A stretch of 64,000 bases of DNA from Auricularia sp. M13 (GCA_037042915.1 CM073193.1:2046001-2110000), one strand, 5' to 3'; positions 19,036-30,892 are shown, counted from the first letter of the stretch. A program made the numbers and translations. The notes: generated from the sequence alone by a model not told the origin.

Positions 19036-20385
19036 CTACGACGTGTCCATCGCCGCATCGTCCTCGCCCACCACGTCCGGCTGCAGCTTCTGGGCGGCGA
19101 TTTTTAGGCGCTTGACCTTTTCGCGGAAGACGGCGACGGACTCGGTGAACAGCCGTTCGGGCGCGTACGCCGACTCCGTCTCGATTTTGACTACACATCG
19201 AGGTTGCGGTCAGTTCTGTGTAACTCGGCAAGGAAGAGGAGGAGGACGCACAGAGGAAGAAATCGCGGATACGGCTGAGCTCGACGATACCCTCGAACTC
19301 GGGATGGCGCAGCACCTCGCGACTAACGGTATCGCGGCGCGGGTCCGCCACGACGGCCTCCTTCTCGCCGCGTGCATTCGTCCTGACCTCGATGACGCCC
19401 GGAGGGAAGCAGCCGGCGAACTTGTCGACGAGGTGCGGCGGGACGGGCTTGTGCAGCACGATGTGCGGGAGGAGGCGGTACGACGCCGTGCCGACGGGCG
19501 ACCACTTGGCGTGCTCGTTCCCGCGGCCCTTGACCGCGTGCAGCTCGACCTCGATCTCCTGCCCCGGCCGCAGCTTCGCGAGCAGGATGTTGTCGTTGCA
19601 CGGCCGCGGCGGGTGCTCGGCGAAGAAGGTTGCTTGCTCGCCTTGCGGGACCCAGGTTAGATGGCGCGAGTATACTGTGCAAAACTAGATCGTTAGAGGT
19701 AGATGAGAGGGAGAACGCGGGTAAGACGTACCATTGGAGTCTTTGTACAGCTTTTCGGGGTCGGTTTCGTCCCTGGACGCGCCTTTTCGCCGCTCGCAGG
19801 TGACTTGTAAGCGGAAGACCAATGTATTACGATCCGTGGAGACACCTGGCCTTACTATCAGCCACATTACTCAGAGTGCTCGGTCCTGGCGTACCCTCGT
19901 GAAACTCCATAAGCGCAGGGTCGATATCAATGGGGACGAGGCCGAGCCGCTGCGCGAGGACCTCGTCGTGTATGACCGACGTATTATTCCAGACATAGGC
20001 ATGCTCTATGGCGACGGTGGGCACCTCGGCGATGAGAATGCGACGGAACGCGTTCGCTATGGACGCGTCGACGCCGACGAGGTCGAACTCGATGCTGCGG
20101 CGCGACAGCCGCTGTATTTCTACTTTCAAGTCCTAGAAAGATTGTTATTCAGCACATTGGTTGAACATGCGGAGAAGCTTTGGTACACACTTTTCTGAAC
20201 TTTTTTATGTTCCATGAGTGGTCCTCGCCGGGGTAGTTGCCCGGAAATTCAGTGTTGGCAACCTGTGTGGCAGAGAGCTCAGACAACGTCCGTTAGTGAA
20301 ATGAATGAGCTAGGCACACATCATAAGCTCGTTCTGTCCCAATTTTCACTTGTCGCCGCTTGTCGTCTAAGGAACGGGTGGCCAT
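19036..20385 (-). CDS. RPC40: DNA-directed RNA polymerases I and III subunit RPAC1 (AC40)
   Basis: The protein is the alpha-like subunit shared by RNA polymerases I and III; it pairs with AC19 to start core assembly in the nucleus. Six exons fit: 20320-20385, 20191-20262, 19895-20132, 19732-19845, 19252-19674 and 19036-19190, giving 355 residues, the usual family size. Diagnostic stretches are YPGEDHSWNIKKF near the N terminus, VDASIANAFRRILIAEVPT (the alpha-motif of the RpoA/Rpb3 family), QDEVLA-type HDEVLAQRLGLVP, and KLRPGQEIEVELHAVKGRG in the insert domain. All introns are GT-AG with consistent phase. It is divergent from RIO1, with 70 bp between the start codons. A partial copy of its 3' end lies at 210-660. 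Confidence 0.95.
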
Positions 20386-20455
20386 TGCCCCGTCGGTCGG
20401 AAATTGAGCAGGTGAGAGTCGGAGTTTGCACGACAACTTGAACTTGCAATTGAAA
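20386..20455. promoter_or_regulatory. shared 70 bp divergent promoter of RPAC1 and RIO1
   Basis: Only 70 bp separate the two start codons on opposite strands. Core promoter elements of both genes must overlap here or lie within the opposite gene. I see no clear TATA box. Confidence 0.6.
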
Positions 20456-22503
20456 ATGGCCACACGTGAGACTGCCATCGCCGTCGACGACGGCGGCCAA
20501 TTCGACGATGCCGAGCAAGACTTTACCACAGCCGGCGATGGACCCGTTCAGATTCAGGCCTGGACTGTGCCCGCCGTGCCTGTCCGCTCTGCTTTAGACA
20601 CTGCGCCTGCGTTCAACCCGCGCGAAGGACGACGACTTATAGACGAAGACGAGGAGCGCGCTTTACAAGAGTCGGCGTCGAGCTCGTCGCTGGCTAGCTC
20701 GGACGAGGAGGACGATGACGACGAAGATGCTTTTTTCGAGAACGTCCAGGTCGACGACGAGGACTGGGAGATCTCGGAACGCGGTGCGCTTTGGCAGCTC
20801 AGTCTTACCGCCATCGTTGTGCTCAATGATCACTGTAGATTTTACGAAGCAGTACAACAGGCTCAAGCAGCACCTCGCCGTCCGCAACGGCGCTGCGCAG
20901 CCGACGGCGGCGTCAGGGCAGCGCGTGCCGCTGCCCGCAATAAATCTTCCGTCTCGCGCGAGCCAGCAAACCCCAGCTGGCACAGCCGACGCACTGCACA
21001 AGCCCAAGTCGCGGACGCAGGACCAGCTGCAGGCGCTGGCCAAGTACAACGCCCGGCTCGCCAGGATTGCGGACCCGTACGGCGCGGACGCCGCCGGGCT
21101 GGGTGCGGGCGTGAACCGCAAGGGCCCGAGCGCGAGCGCGAACCAGAAGGACAAGAGCGACCGCGCGACGAACGAGCAGGTGCTCGACCCGCGCACGCGC
21201 CTCATCCTCTTCAAGATGATCGGTCGTGGACTCGTGCACGAGGTCAACGGCTGCGTTTCCACTGGCAAGGAGGTGCGGTTTTATCCATTCTTCAATTACT
21301 AGACTTCTGCTAAACGGTGCTTCACTACAGGCCAACGTCTACCACGCGCTGACGCCCGAGGGCGCGCACCTGGCGCTCAAGATTTTCAAGACGTCCATCC
21401 TCGTCTTCAAGGACCGCGACCGCTACGTCTCTGGCGAGTACCGCTTCCGGCGCGGCTACTCGCGCCACAACCCGCGCAAGATGGTGCGCGTGTGGGCCGA
21501 GAAGGAGATGCGCAACCTCAAGCGCCTCGTCGCCGCGGGCATCCGCTGCCCCGCGCCCGTCGAGGTGCGCGAGAACGTGCTCGTGATGGACTTCCTGGGC
21601 GACGCCGCGGGCTGGGCGTCCCCGCGCCTCAAGGACGCGCAGCTGCCCCCGGAAGACGTCGACGGCCTGTATGCGGCGCTGATGCTCGACGTGCGCAGGA
21701 TGTTCCATGAGTGCCGGCTCGTGCATGCCGATTTGAGCGAGTACAATATCCTGTACCACCAGCACGCGCTGTGGATCATCGACGTCTCGCAGAGCGTCGA
21801 GCACGACCACCCGGCCGCGTTCGACTTCCTGCGGCAGGACCTGACGAACGTCGACGCGTTCTTCGCGCGAGCCGGCGCGGCGCGCACGCTCGGCTTGCGG
21901 CGCGCGTTCGACTTTGTCACGCGCGTGCTGGGCGCGGGGGAGCGCGCGGAGGAGGTGCTGCGCGCGATGCTCGAGGAGGCGCCGCCGCCGGACGAGGATG
22001 CCACGGCCACGGCGCAGGAGGACGCGGTGTTCCGCAGCGCGTACATCCCGCGCACGCTCGACCAGGTGTTCGACCCCGAGCGCGACGTCGAGAAGCTCAA
22101 CCGCGGCGAGCAGCGCGAGCTCATCTACAACACCGTCATCGGCGTCCAGCCCGCCATCTCCGCCAATGCGCCCAACGCCAACTCCACCTCCACCGCGGAA
22201 CCGAAGCCGAAGAAGACGGCCGCCGTGCACTTTGCAGATGACGACGAGCATGCGCAGTCTCACTCGGACTCCGGTGAGGAATCCGACAGCGAGGCCGAGG
22301 GCGGCGAGGACGAGAAGGAGGTTACAGCGAAGGAGAGGGGCGCGTTCGAGGAGCGCGCGCCGCGCGGGCACCGGCACGAGGACCGCGAGGCGAAGAAGGA
22401 GCGCAAGCGCGCGACCAAGGAGGAGGCGCGCGAGCGGCGCAAGAACAAGATGCCCAAGGCGGAGAAGAAGAAGAAGATCAAGGCGACCAAGGCCGGCAAG
22501 TAA
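20456..22503 (+). CDS. RIO1: serine/threonine protein kinase RIO1
   Basis: RIO1 is an atypical kinase/ATPase needed for the last cytoplasmic steps of 40S subunit maturation. Exons 20456-20783, 20839-21272 and 21331-22503 give 644 residues. The N terminus is acidic, with Asp/Glu runs. The nucleotide loop STGKEANVYHA spans the second intron. The catalytic loop is [12 protein letters not shown] and the metal-binding loop [13 protein letters not shown], both typical of RIO1. The C-terminal ~100 residues are highly charged and Lys-rich, as in fungal homologs that bind pre-40S particles. The ATG at 20456 is the first in frame after the divergent promoter. GC content is high in exon 3. Confidence 0.96.
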
Positions 22504-23227
22504 AAGTTTAGGGCGAAATGTAGTAAGTATACACATAACATAAGCCGAGTCGAGTAGAGCTTTCTAATGCATCACCTACTTACAGGAATTACACGTTTGC
22601 AATCGTATAGTGAAGTATTTCCAAGGCCAAAAAAGACGGTGATAACTCGTGCGTTGACCAGAAAATCTTCCTGTGGAAACGCGACACTCGCGCATCCGAA
22701 CTCCGATTACCACTTGAACTTCTGACGGTGACCATCCCCCGCGCACGTGTAGAGAACGTCTTTTCCACTCTCCGCATAGCTTCACTCAGTTATTCCCGGC
22801 TGCGGTCGTATCCGGATGTCTCAATCGTACACTGGCGGAGACAACTCTCGCACGACATTCTGCCTATATATTGGAGTCGGCCAAACACTCGGAACGGCGG
22901 AAGGCGCTCTTTGTTCTGGTCCAGCAGCCCATAGTTCAGACACTTAGCTGCACCGTGCGCGTCAGAGTCAGCGCGATCCACAGCCCTTAGCAGGATTGTG
23001 TCATCTAGAACGCGAACACCACACGGCTGCTTGCCGCCATGAAGTCTCCAGCAGCGCTAGCATACCGGTGCATCTACGTCCGAAGCCCATTCTTCGTGGC
23101 CGGACGCCAATCGACGCGGCGAACCGGCTTGACAGCTTCTAGCTCATCTCTGGCAGCGCTTCTTCGTTCAGGATATAAATCTGTGAACGCGCCGAGCAGC
23201 GTTCGATTTTATCTCCCTCCTCTCGCC
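22504..23227. other. intergenic between RIO1 and the P450
   Basis: I see only short open frames on both strands without motifs. The last ~60 bp are the core promoter of the P450. Confidence 0.5.
23174..23180 (+). promoter_or_regulatory. TATA box of the P450 gene
   Basis: TATAAAT lies about 50 bp upstream of the ATG at 23228. The short distance fits a fungal TATA box with a brief leader. Confidence 0.5.
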
Positions 23228-25642
23228 ATGGACTCTCCGTGGATTTTGCTCGCTCAACTTGCTGCAGGAGGAGCGCTCCTCTGGCACCTCGTCCTCAAGC
23301 GGCTGAGGCCTTCGCCCCTCCGCTACGTGCCCGGACCTCCCGTCGCGTCTTTCTGGAAAGGTTCATACTAGCTTCGCTTCCCTCTCCAAATTACGCGTAA
23401 TAACTGCCGTCCAGGAAACGCGTCTTTCCTCTTCAACCCGGAGCACGGCTTCGACTATTACCAAGACATCACACGCGACTACGGTGCCGTTGTGCGCCTG
23501 CGCGGGGCGATGGGCGTGAGCGGTCCTCATCACTTTCAAGTTCCCGAACTGAACGAGAAACCCGCCTCGTTCGATAGGAAGATCAGCTCCTGGTCGCCGA
23601 CCCGCGCGCGCTGCACGACATCATCATCCGCAATACCGACATCTGGGAAATATCCGACGACATTGCTGAGTACGACTAATTGGCCGTTGTCCGTTACGTT
23701 TGCTCATATAGGGATTGTCCTCGTCCTCCGGTGGCAGACGGAGCCGACTTGTCTTCGGGCCCGGTTTATTCTCTGCGCAAGGGCAGGAATACAAGAAACA
23801 ACGCAAAATCCTGAAGTAAGCACGTTGCTGCCAGTCCTGTCAGTAGTGCGATACTGACGAGCTATCGTACCGCCCAGCCGCGTCTTCACTCCGGAATATC
23901 TGCGCAACCTCGTCCCGCTGTTTTACAGCATCACTTATCATGTAAGGCTTTAGCTGTTCTTCGTGTGCGTATTCACTTGCTTACCTTATACTTTGACACC
24001 CGCAGTTACGCGATGTTCTCAACAGCCAGATAGCGCAAAATGCAGCGAAGGGCGAGGGCGCCGACTTGGACGTCCTGAACTACATGTCGCTTGCCAGCCT
24101 AGAGTTCATCGGCCAGGGCGGGCTCGGACACTCCTTCCACGCGCTGGACGGGCCGGGCGACGGGTACAGCTGGGCGCTCAAGGTCTATTTGTAAGTCCTG
24201 AGCATCACCCCAGGATATGAATGCTGATGATTGACTGTCTGCTGGTGACCTGTAGCCCGACGATATCGCGCCTGACGACTCTGCGCGGCTGGTGGCCTGC
24301 GATCTCGCGCGTCTCGCGTGTGCTGCCCAAAGCGTGGAGGGATCCGCTCGTGCGCTGCGTGCCGTCGAAGCTCGTTCAGCAGCTCCACGAGACGACGCGC
24401 GCGCTGGATGAGAGTACCACCAAGATTTATGAGGAACGCAAGAAGGCTGCGGACGACGCGGAGGGTGGAAGCGTGGATATTATGAGCATGCTTAGTGCGT
24501 TGTCTAATCCACCTTCGTGACTCTGTTACTTAGAAAGACGCGTTTACAGTTAAGGCGAACGCAGTTGCAGATGCGAAAGACAAGCTATCTGAGGAAGAGC
24601 TTGTCGCTCAGCTGAGTATTCTTGTTCTTACCGGTATGTCTCTGCGCACCTTCATCGCGATGCAGTTTCGATAGATGTTCAACTACTGCAGCTCAAGACA
24701 CCACTTCTGGCGCGCTCGCCCGCACACTGTTACTGCTTGCCCATCATCCGGAGGAGCAAGAACGCCTTCGGGCTGAAATACGGCTTGCTAAAGAGGAACA
24801 CGGCGAAGAACTCGGGTACGACGCACTACTCAACCTGCCGTGGCTGGACGCGATCTGTCGCGAGACCCTTCGAGTGTACGTCCGTCAATTTCAATATCAG
24901 ACTTCAAGCGCTGAGTGACTGTATAGTCATACGACAGCGCCCATGTTCCCGCGCATGTGAGTCCTTTATGCGCTTGACATCGCGCATCCGCTTAGCATTC
25001 GCTCCCCAGTGCAAAGAAGGACACGGTTCTACCGCTTCTGTGGCCGATTACCGGGACCAACGGGGTGCGCCTGGCAACCGTCTTCTCCATCCGTATTCGG
25101 CGCAGCACAATATGCTGACTCAAATCCGCGTAGCAACAACTGACCGAGCTCCCAATCCGTGCCGGTACCCCCGTGCACATCGCGATCCACTCCGCCAATG
25201 TCGAGCCGCGCATCTGGGGCCCGGATGCCCACATTTGGCGTCCGCAGCGGTGGACCGAGCAGCTGCCCGCCAGCGTCAAGGAGGCGAGGCTTCCCGGCGT
25301 TTATTCCAACCTGTTCGTCAAAGAGGATTATGTCAGATATTGAGTGTGCAGATACTGACGCGATGACAACAGGATGAGTTTCCTTGGAGGCCCGCGAGCG
25401 TGCTTGGGATTCCGCTTCTCGCAGCTTGAGATGAGTGCGTTCGCGCGTAATTATTTCGGTTTGGCTCCTACTCATGACGCGTTCTAGAACTCGTTCTCTT
25501 TGTTCTCTTGGACAACTTCTCATTCTCTCCGGCGACGACGGAGATTGATTGGCATCTTTGCACTACGCTCTCTCCGCATGTTCGCGGGAAGGAAGCTATG
25601 GGACCGATGCTCCCTGTCAAAGTCGCTCGCTTACAGAAATAG
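23228..25642 (+). CDS. cytochrome P450 monooxygenase
   Basis: This is a membrane-anchored heme monooxygenase, probably of the endoplasmic reticulum. Fourteen exons give a continuous frame of 546 residues: 23228-23360, 23415-23515, 23578-23669, 23738-23815, 23878-23941, 24006-24190, 24256-24494, 24550-24633, 24692-24875, 24927-24956, 25010-25064, 25134-25312, 25373-25434 and 25488-25642. An N-terminal hydrophobic anchor is followed by a proline-rich hinge (RYVPGPP). The I-helix reads [10 protein letters not shown], the K-helix ETLR and the PERF-type motif PQRW. The heme loop [14 protein letters not shown] holds the Cys ligand. Key motifs are all present, so the gene looks functional. The pattern resembles the large agaricomycete clans (CYP5144/CYP512-like families), but I cannot assign the family or substrate. 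Confidence 0.93.
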
Positions 25643-25760
25643 GTAGCATAGTTTTCTTGAATTTGGCGCGCTTGTGTGATTCCACTGAGACTTTATTCAG
25701 GGAAACATTATTTTCGACGAAGGAGAGACTATGTTTTTGCCTAGATTATAACTTAATGAT

Positions 25761-27363
25761 TTAGTAACCCGTCCCGGCTCCCCTCTGAGCGTCAAGGACG
25801 GCAATGGGAAGGATGTCTGCGGCACCGGGCATGAATGGGCCTGAAGGAGGTGCGAACTCCATCTGACTCCACAACCCCTGGATACGATCCCTGCTCTTCA
25901 AGAAACGCGCTTTGATCGCGTCGAAGTCCCCGAACACAATCTTCCCCTCGCGCTTCCTCCACTCTCCTCCCACGAGAACGTGCTTCACGTCGGACACGTG
26001 CGAGTGCAGGATGACGGCCGCGACGGGGTCCGTCCATCCGAGCATGTTGGGCGAGTCGCCCTTGAATACGACGAGGTCTGCCTTGGCGCCGACGCGGATG
26101 ACGCCGATGTCGTCTCGGCGGAGGGCAAGTCCCGCGTGGCGCGTAGCAAGCAAGAACGCCTGGTTGACCGACATCGGGTTGTTCGCGGGGATGCGCATGT
26201 TGACGAGCTCTTCGCGGAAGCGCTGGAGGCGCGTCTTCTGGAGCCAGATGCGCGCCTGCGTGACGATATCGGCTGAGAACGTGAAGTGCGTGTCGACGCC
26301 GAGCGCGGCCTGGTCCATGATGAGATGGTTGGCGGCGTGGTCGTGTCCGTAGTGCATCTCAGACTCCGGGGTGATGGCTACGTATTGGTTCGTGGTGCGC
26401 ATGAGATTCATATCCGTCGTCGTAATGAAACTGGCATGGGAGAGAACGATTGGAAGGCTGCCATTGAAGTATCCATGCCGGTCTAATGCTGGAATAAGTC
26501 CTTCCCCTAGACGTGAGATTTAGTCTCTAATCTCTGAACAGCATGCCTCAAATTTATTCACCGAGTCCCCAGGGTCCTCCGAGGTGATGCATCGTCAAGA
26601 CGGGTGCCTCTATCTCTCTGCACTCCCCGGTCAATACAAGTGACCATCAGAGCATGCTGACTCACTTAGCGAGATCGAAAACGTCCCGGTCCAGCTGTGT
26701 GAGAGGTTCTTGGAATTCGTCGAATGACACGCCGATGCGGGTGGTCGAGTTTTTCCAAGTCGCGCCGCGGTACAAGTCCCGAACGTTGGCGAACTGCTCG
26801 TCAACAGTGTAACCGTTGGCGAGAGTTTGGATAGTATAGCACCAGAATACGCGTAAGCCGCTTTCGATGGAAGCCTGAAGACCTGCCGCCGCAGCCGCGT
26901 CCGAGAAGGTGTGATGGGCGTGGTCCACGATCGTCGTAACACCGGCGTCGAGCGACTCGTATAGAGCGATGAGCTGGCCGACGTAGACATCCTCGGCCGT
27001 AAACAGGCGCTGGGCTGGTGAGGAGGCGCCAAACTTGGGCATGTACTCTGCCAGAGTGGTGTTGGACGCCAGAGTACGATAAGCCGTCTGCCAGAGATGC
27101 CGATGCGTGTCGCCGAAACCGGGCGAAACGATGTCGCCAGAGACGTCAACGACCTCAGTTCCCTCAGGCGGAACGAACACGGAGCCGGGACCATAGAGAC
27201 CGGCGATCGTGTCGCCGACGACGTGCACCGAAGTGTCCCGCAATACTTTCAGGCCACCATTATCCGTGTCGAACGCTATTACAGTTCCTCCCCGGAGAAC
27301 CACATCTGAGACGACGCCGGAGACGAGAGGAAGAACCACGAGGGCGAGAGTCGAATGATGCAT
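25761..27363 (-). CDS. secreted amidohydrolase (ATZ/TRZ-type metal-dependent hydrolase)
   Basis: Exons 26666-27363, 26562-26617 and 25761-26506 give 499 residues. The first ~19 residues are a signal peptide (MHHSTLALVVLPLVSGVVS), so the enzyme probably enters the secretory route. A beta-strand start (VVLRGGTVIAFD) is followed by the first metal site SPGFGDTHRHLWQ, in which HRH supplies the HxH pair. Further conserved points are VDHAHHTF, LSHASF, TPESEMHYGHDH, and the closing GADLVV-type stretch VGAKADLVVFKG. The family hydrolyses C-N or C-Cl bonds in rings and amides; the substrate is unknown. It converges with the P450 (118 bp between stops). The fused signal peptide is unusual for this mostly cytosolic family. 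Confidence 0.88.
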
Positions 27364-27722
27364 CTGAGGGCGGATGAGATATGTCTTTAGCCCGTAACGA
27401 GCCCTTTTAAGTCGGAGCAGGCCTCGAATCCCCGAGCCGGCTAATAGTACTACTGAGGCGGATTCTCTGAACTGTCAGCACGGAATCAGATGGGCCACGA
27501 GACCGGCATTCTTGGCACCCGGCTACTTGTTTTCTTGATCTCCGGGCATACAATTTGAGAAGCACCTTGGTAAGAGTTGAACATTTTGGGTAATCGACAT
27601 TTCGTGTATTAACAAGGACTGCGCACAGATGTGTAAAGTTACTTGGGCTTCAGGCGTGAGAGAAAACTACCAGATCGGGACAGACTGACTTGCGCTGGAA
27701 AGCGCAGGAAATGGCATTCAAA
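27364..27722. other. intergenic, no gene recognised
   Basis: This is the promoter side of the amidohydrolase (CTTTTAA run near 27402-27410) and the 3' side of the next minus-strand gene. I see no other feature. Confidence 0.5.
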
Positions 27723-28744
27723 TCAAATCGCATGCGAGCAGGGCATATCGTAATCCCACCCTTTGTCCTGTGGCAGGTCGCCGCATTCGATGTCGGTCCC
27801 CTTGTGCAATCTGGTCAAAATCACCACGTATTGCCCGTTCACCTCCTCGTCCCAGATTGGCTCCCCGCGGTGATCGACCTTCACGACGGAGGTGATTCTA
27901 GCCATTTCGCGCAGAATCACCAGGGACTTCTGCTTGAAAGCACGGGCCTCGCTGTCGCGCTGAGCCTCCCACACCACGAGTTCGCGGTCCGTTCGAGGGT
28001 AGAAAATATGTGGCACTGGGTTGCCACCCCATCTAGTTGTCGTGCTCAGTGATGTCTGGGAGGCATCTCGGAAGTACTGAATGACTCACTCTGCTTCGAC
28101 TTGTTTCCCGAGAAGGTCGCGCGTGAGTCCAGCACGCTGTGCAGCCGGCCACAAAAGCTCGAAAATCATCTTGACCGTTTTGCAGTCCGACCACTGCTGC
28201 TTTTGCTGCTCATTGACAGGCATGCCCACGTCTTTCATCTTGTTCTGCGCTGCCTTTACGACGAGTCAGAAATGTAATTACCATCGACTACCGCTGGTTG
28301 ACGCACCGAAACCAGGATCTGTACGCCAGCATTCCAAGTAACGGCGTAATCCCACTTGGTGCCACACCCATATAGCCTGTAGGAGCGCGGAGACGTTTTC
28401 TGAAAGCGTATCTGCTCTTCGCGGGCGTTGGCAGGTATGAATGGAACTGCCTCTTCGGTGTTGGGATGGTAAAACCCCGGCGCGCCTGGACGGACTTTAC
28501 GCTTGGGATTTTTGGCTGTGTCGTCGAGTGTCTGAGGGTCGGCTTTGCTGTAGACAGTAGGATATGATCCTGGAAGGCCGATGTCGTGTGCCTTCATCAC
28601 TTTTCGTAGACGCTGTTCGCTAAGTGACCACTGCGGATGGGCCTGCTTGAGTGCCTCGCGCATTCTGGCAGCGCCAAGGCCAGGAGTTCGACAGCGCTCT
28701 TCCACCACGGCGTGCACGATGTCGATATCTGTCGGCGCCGTCAT
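27723..28744 (-). CDS. conserved-looking protein of unknown function, 303 aa
   Basis: Exons 28307-28744, 28090-28253 and 27723-28032 join with good GT-AG sites and matching phase into 303 residues. The N-terminal ~60 residues (VEERCRTPGLGAARMREALK, then QWSLSEQRLRKVMKAH) look like a small helical, winged-helix-like unit. The middle has a Tyr/Trp-rich stretch (YRLYGCGTKWDYAVTWNAG). A helical part follows (VNEQQKQQWSDCKTVKMIFE). There is no signal peptide or membrane span. I do not recognise the family and assign no function. Codon use is like that of its neighbours, and the clean splicing argues that it is a real gene. Confidence 0.75.
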
Positions 28745-29006
28745 GAGTAAGGACAAGAATTGGGATAAGGTTAGGAGCTGCTGGTGCCACGCACGGTGTA
28801 GCAGCGCTCTGCATTGTTATAAGCGTCGCTTATAAGAGGCGAAGGAATCGCAGGCGCGGATATAGCGGTTATCATGGTCACGGACAAAGGCAGAAGGCAA
28901 CAACCGAATTCGTGCCCGGAAGAAAATGTCGTATGGGCTCGGATGAAGATCCCAATTCGCTCATATATGATACAAACGGCGCATTATTCACAGAAGACAT
29001 GTTGAT

Positions 29007-29399
29007 TCATTCGACTTGAACACCGTTGTTCTCGAGGAACTGCTTGGAGCGCTCCTTCGACTCCTCCGAGGTATTCGGGTTCTTGAGGTTTGCCCTGAAG
29101 TGGCGGTCAGGAACGTCGCTCGGTGACTTATAGACACGAACTTATGGCCGCCCAACTGGTTACTCTCCCTTGGCGCACCGCCAGCGCTTTCCTTGAGAAC
29201 GCCGCTGTCCTCGAGTTCTTCGAGCGCGGCACGAGCGTGATTCTTCGCTTCTTCAGATGACGAATCCTAGAAGCATTAAATCATGAGACGTGCAACAGGG
29301 AGATGATTCCGTGAAGACGCATACGTTGGACAGCGTGGCCTTGTAGCCGCCCGCAACGTTGCGGGGGTTCTTGTCGCCGACGAGTTCGGATGCGGACAT
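29007..29399 (-). CDS. Con-6 family protein, copy 1
   Basis: This is a small (95 residue) conidiation-specific protein 6 homolog. Exons are 29325-29399, 29142-29266 and 29007-29094. Two Con-6 repeats are visible: GGYKATLSNDSSSEEAKNHA (residues about 17-36) and GGHKANLKNPNTSEESKERS (about 64-83). A TATAAG lies about 78 bp upstream of the ATG. Con-6 was first known from Neurospora conidia; in basidiomycetes such genes are often stress-induced, and the molecular role is unknown. A second copy lies at 55850-56268. Confidence 0.88.
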
Positions 29400-30022
29400 G
29401 ACGGTGCTGAGGAGGGCGAGTGCGAGTGCGAGTGCAAATGGTCAAGGAGGGGCCATCCGAGTCGCCCCCGCTTCTTATAGCTTGCTCCGCGGCATGACGT
29501 CTTTGACCTCATCCAGCTACGATGCATGATCGCATTTGGAAGGCGTCGCGCCGCATCGGGAAAGCTAGTAAATTCGATTACAAGTGCGCCAGATGCATAG
29601 GAGCTCGTGACGTCGAACTGCGTGCTCCTAGTAACCGATCATGTGGAGGAATGTCCAGCGACAGTTTTAAACTTACCGCTCAGGAGTCGCAACATAGATT
29701 CCTCTTTTAAAACCATATATACTCATTGAAATTGAGTATTTACCTCAGAGAGACGACTCTTTTTGCCGGGGAAATCCCTCGCTCCGTCTACTTACACCGG
29801 GATATGCCGGAGTGGTGTTGTTTACATTGTTTACATTGCATTACCCACCTTCAGTCCTAGAGGACCTTCAAGCTGCGCCTCGATGGGTCTTAATTACATG
29901 AGCATACTATATCGAGCCAAAAGTCCGCCAAACTTGAACACGGCGGAGCAACTCAACTCAGGCAGGACTCGTGACCCATAGTCACCGGCAACTGGTCAAG
30001 CGCAGAAAGGCTAAAACCCATC
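29400..30022. other. intergenic, no gene recognised
   Basis: Apart from the Con-6 TATA box (about 29474-29479) I see only short, motif-free open frames. Confidence 0.5.
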
Positions 30023-30706
30023 TCAAAGCGAGAAGGGTATAAGGGGATGAGCGAAAGCTCGCGAGGGTAGAACGAATGCACGTTGAGGATGGGTGTGCAA
30101 CGCTGGAGGGGCCGGCGGTGTTGGCGGACTCCTCGTTGCAGAAATGAAAATTGTCGACGGTGGCCGGGGATGTCGTCGTCGAAGGAGTGAGCGCGAAGCG
30201 CATCGGCCGCGGCGGATCAGGCGGCTGCGCAGCTCCATGGCAACGGCGAGTGGGGCGGCTGGGACGAACGGGGCGCGCAGGTCAGCGTCTGGTCCGTCCA
30301 TGTCCTCCTCGGTGTAGTCGAGCAGCGCGGTAGAAGTAGTAGATGAATCAGAAGAGCGCGTTGCCGAGAGCGAAATTGTAATGTCGTGTAAGTCGTAGAT
30401 GATCTGAGCGAGAGCAGCTTCGTTTGCGACCATGGCTGCCTGAAGATGCGCTATCTGGGCATGTAGCACGTCCATGGCGTCCTGCACAAGCCACTCAAGC
30501 TTGAGGAGGGCGTTGCGCCTGCCTGCAATCCATGCTGCGTGACGCCTTGCCGCCGCTATGAAGGATTTGTCGAATCGGTGGATGCTGGAAGCGACCAGAC
30601 GTAGCCAATGTTGCTCGTGCGCATCGAGCCACCGTTGGAGGTCCCGGACCTGGGCCAGGCACAGGGTATACGGTGTAGCAAACGCGGCGAGCGTTGTGAG
30701 CGACAT
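30023..30706 (-). CDS. hypothetical protein, 227 aa
   Basis: A single uninterrupted frame starts at ATG 30706. Residues about 1-110 are predicted helical, with many Ala, Leu, Arg and His; a hydrophobic run near residues 3-20 could be a signal anchor. Residues about 110-227 are rich in Ser, Thr, Pro and Arg and look disordered. I recognise no family. An overlapping frame on the other strand is shorter. It could be a species-specific gene or a chance frame in GC-rich DNA. Confidence 0.4.
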   Translation of the reverse strand: MSLTTLAAFATPYTLCLAQVRDLQRWLDAHEQHWLRLVASSIHRFDKSFIAAARRHAAWIAGRRNALLKLEWLVQDAMDVLHAQIAHLQAAMVANEAALAQIIYDLHDITISLSATRSSDSSTTSTALLDYTEEDMDGPDADLRAPFVPAAPLAVAMELRSRLIRRGRCASRSLLRRRHPRPPSTIFISATRSPPTPPAPPALHTHPQRAFVLPSRAFAHPLIPFSL

Positions 30707-30861
30707 CAGCGGAACGGCCCGACGAAAATTTTTCTTGAGCGTGTTGGTGACGAGTACGATGTGTTAAAGAGTGATATGCGAGAGACGGCGACGTGTGCGC
30801 GCAAGGCGCGAGCTACACGACACTGTCCTGTACGGGCGCTTAACGAGATGGTGGTGGTTGA

Positions 30862-30862
<1 letters not shown>

Positions 30863-30892
<30 letters not shown>
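30863..30892. repeat. (GTT)n microsatellite
   Basis: Ten tandem GTT/TTG units in the intergenic region upstream of the hypothetical gene. Confidence 0.95.
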
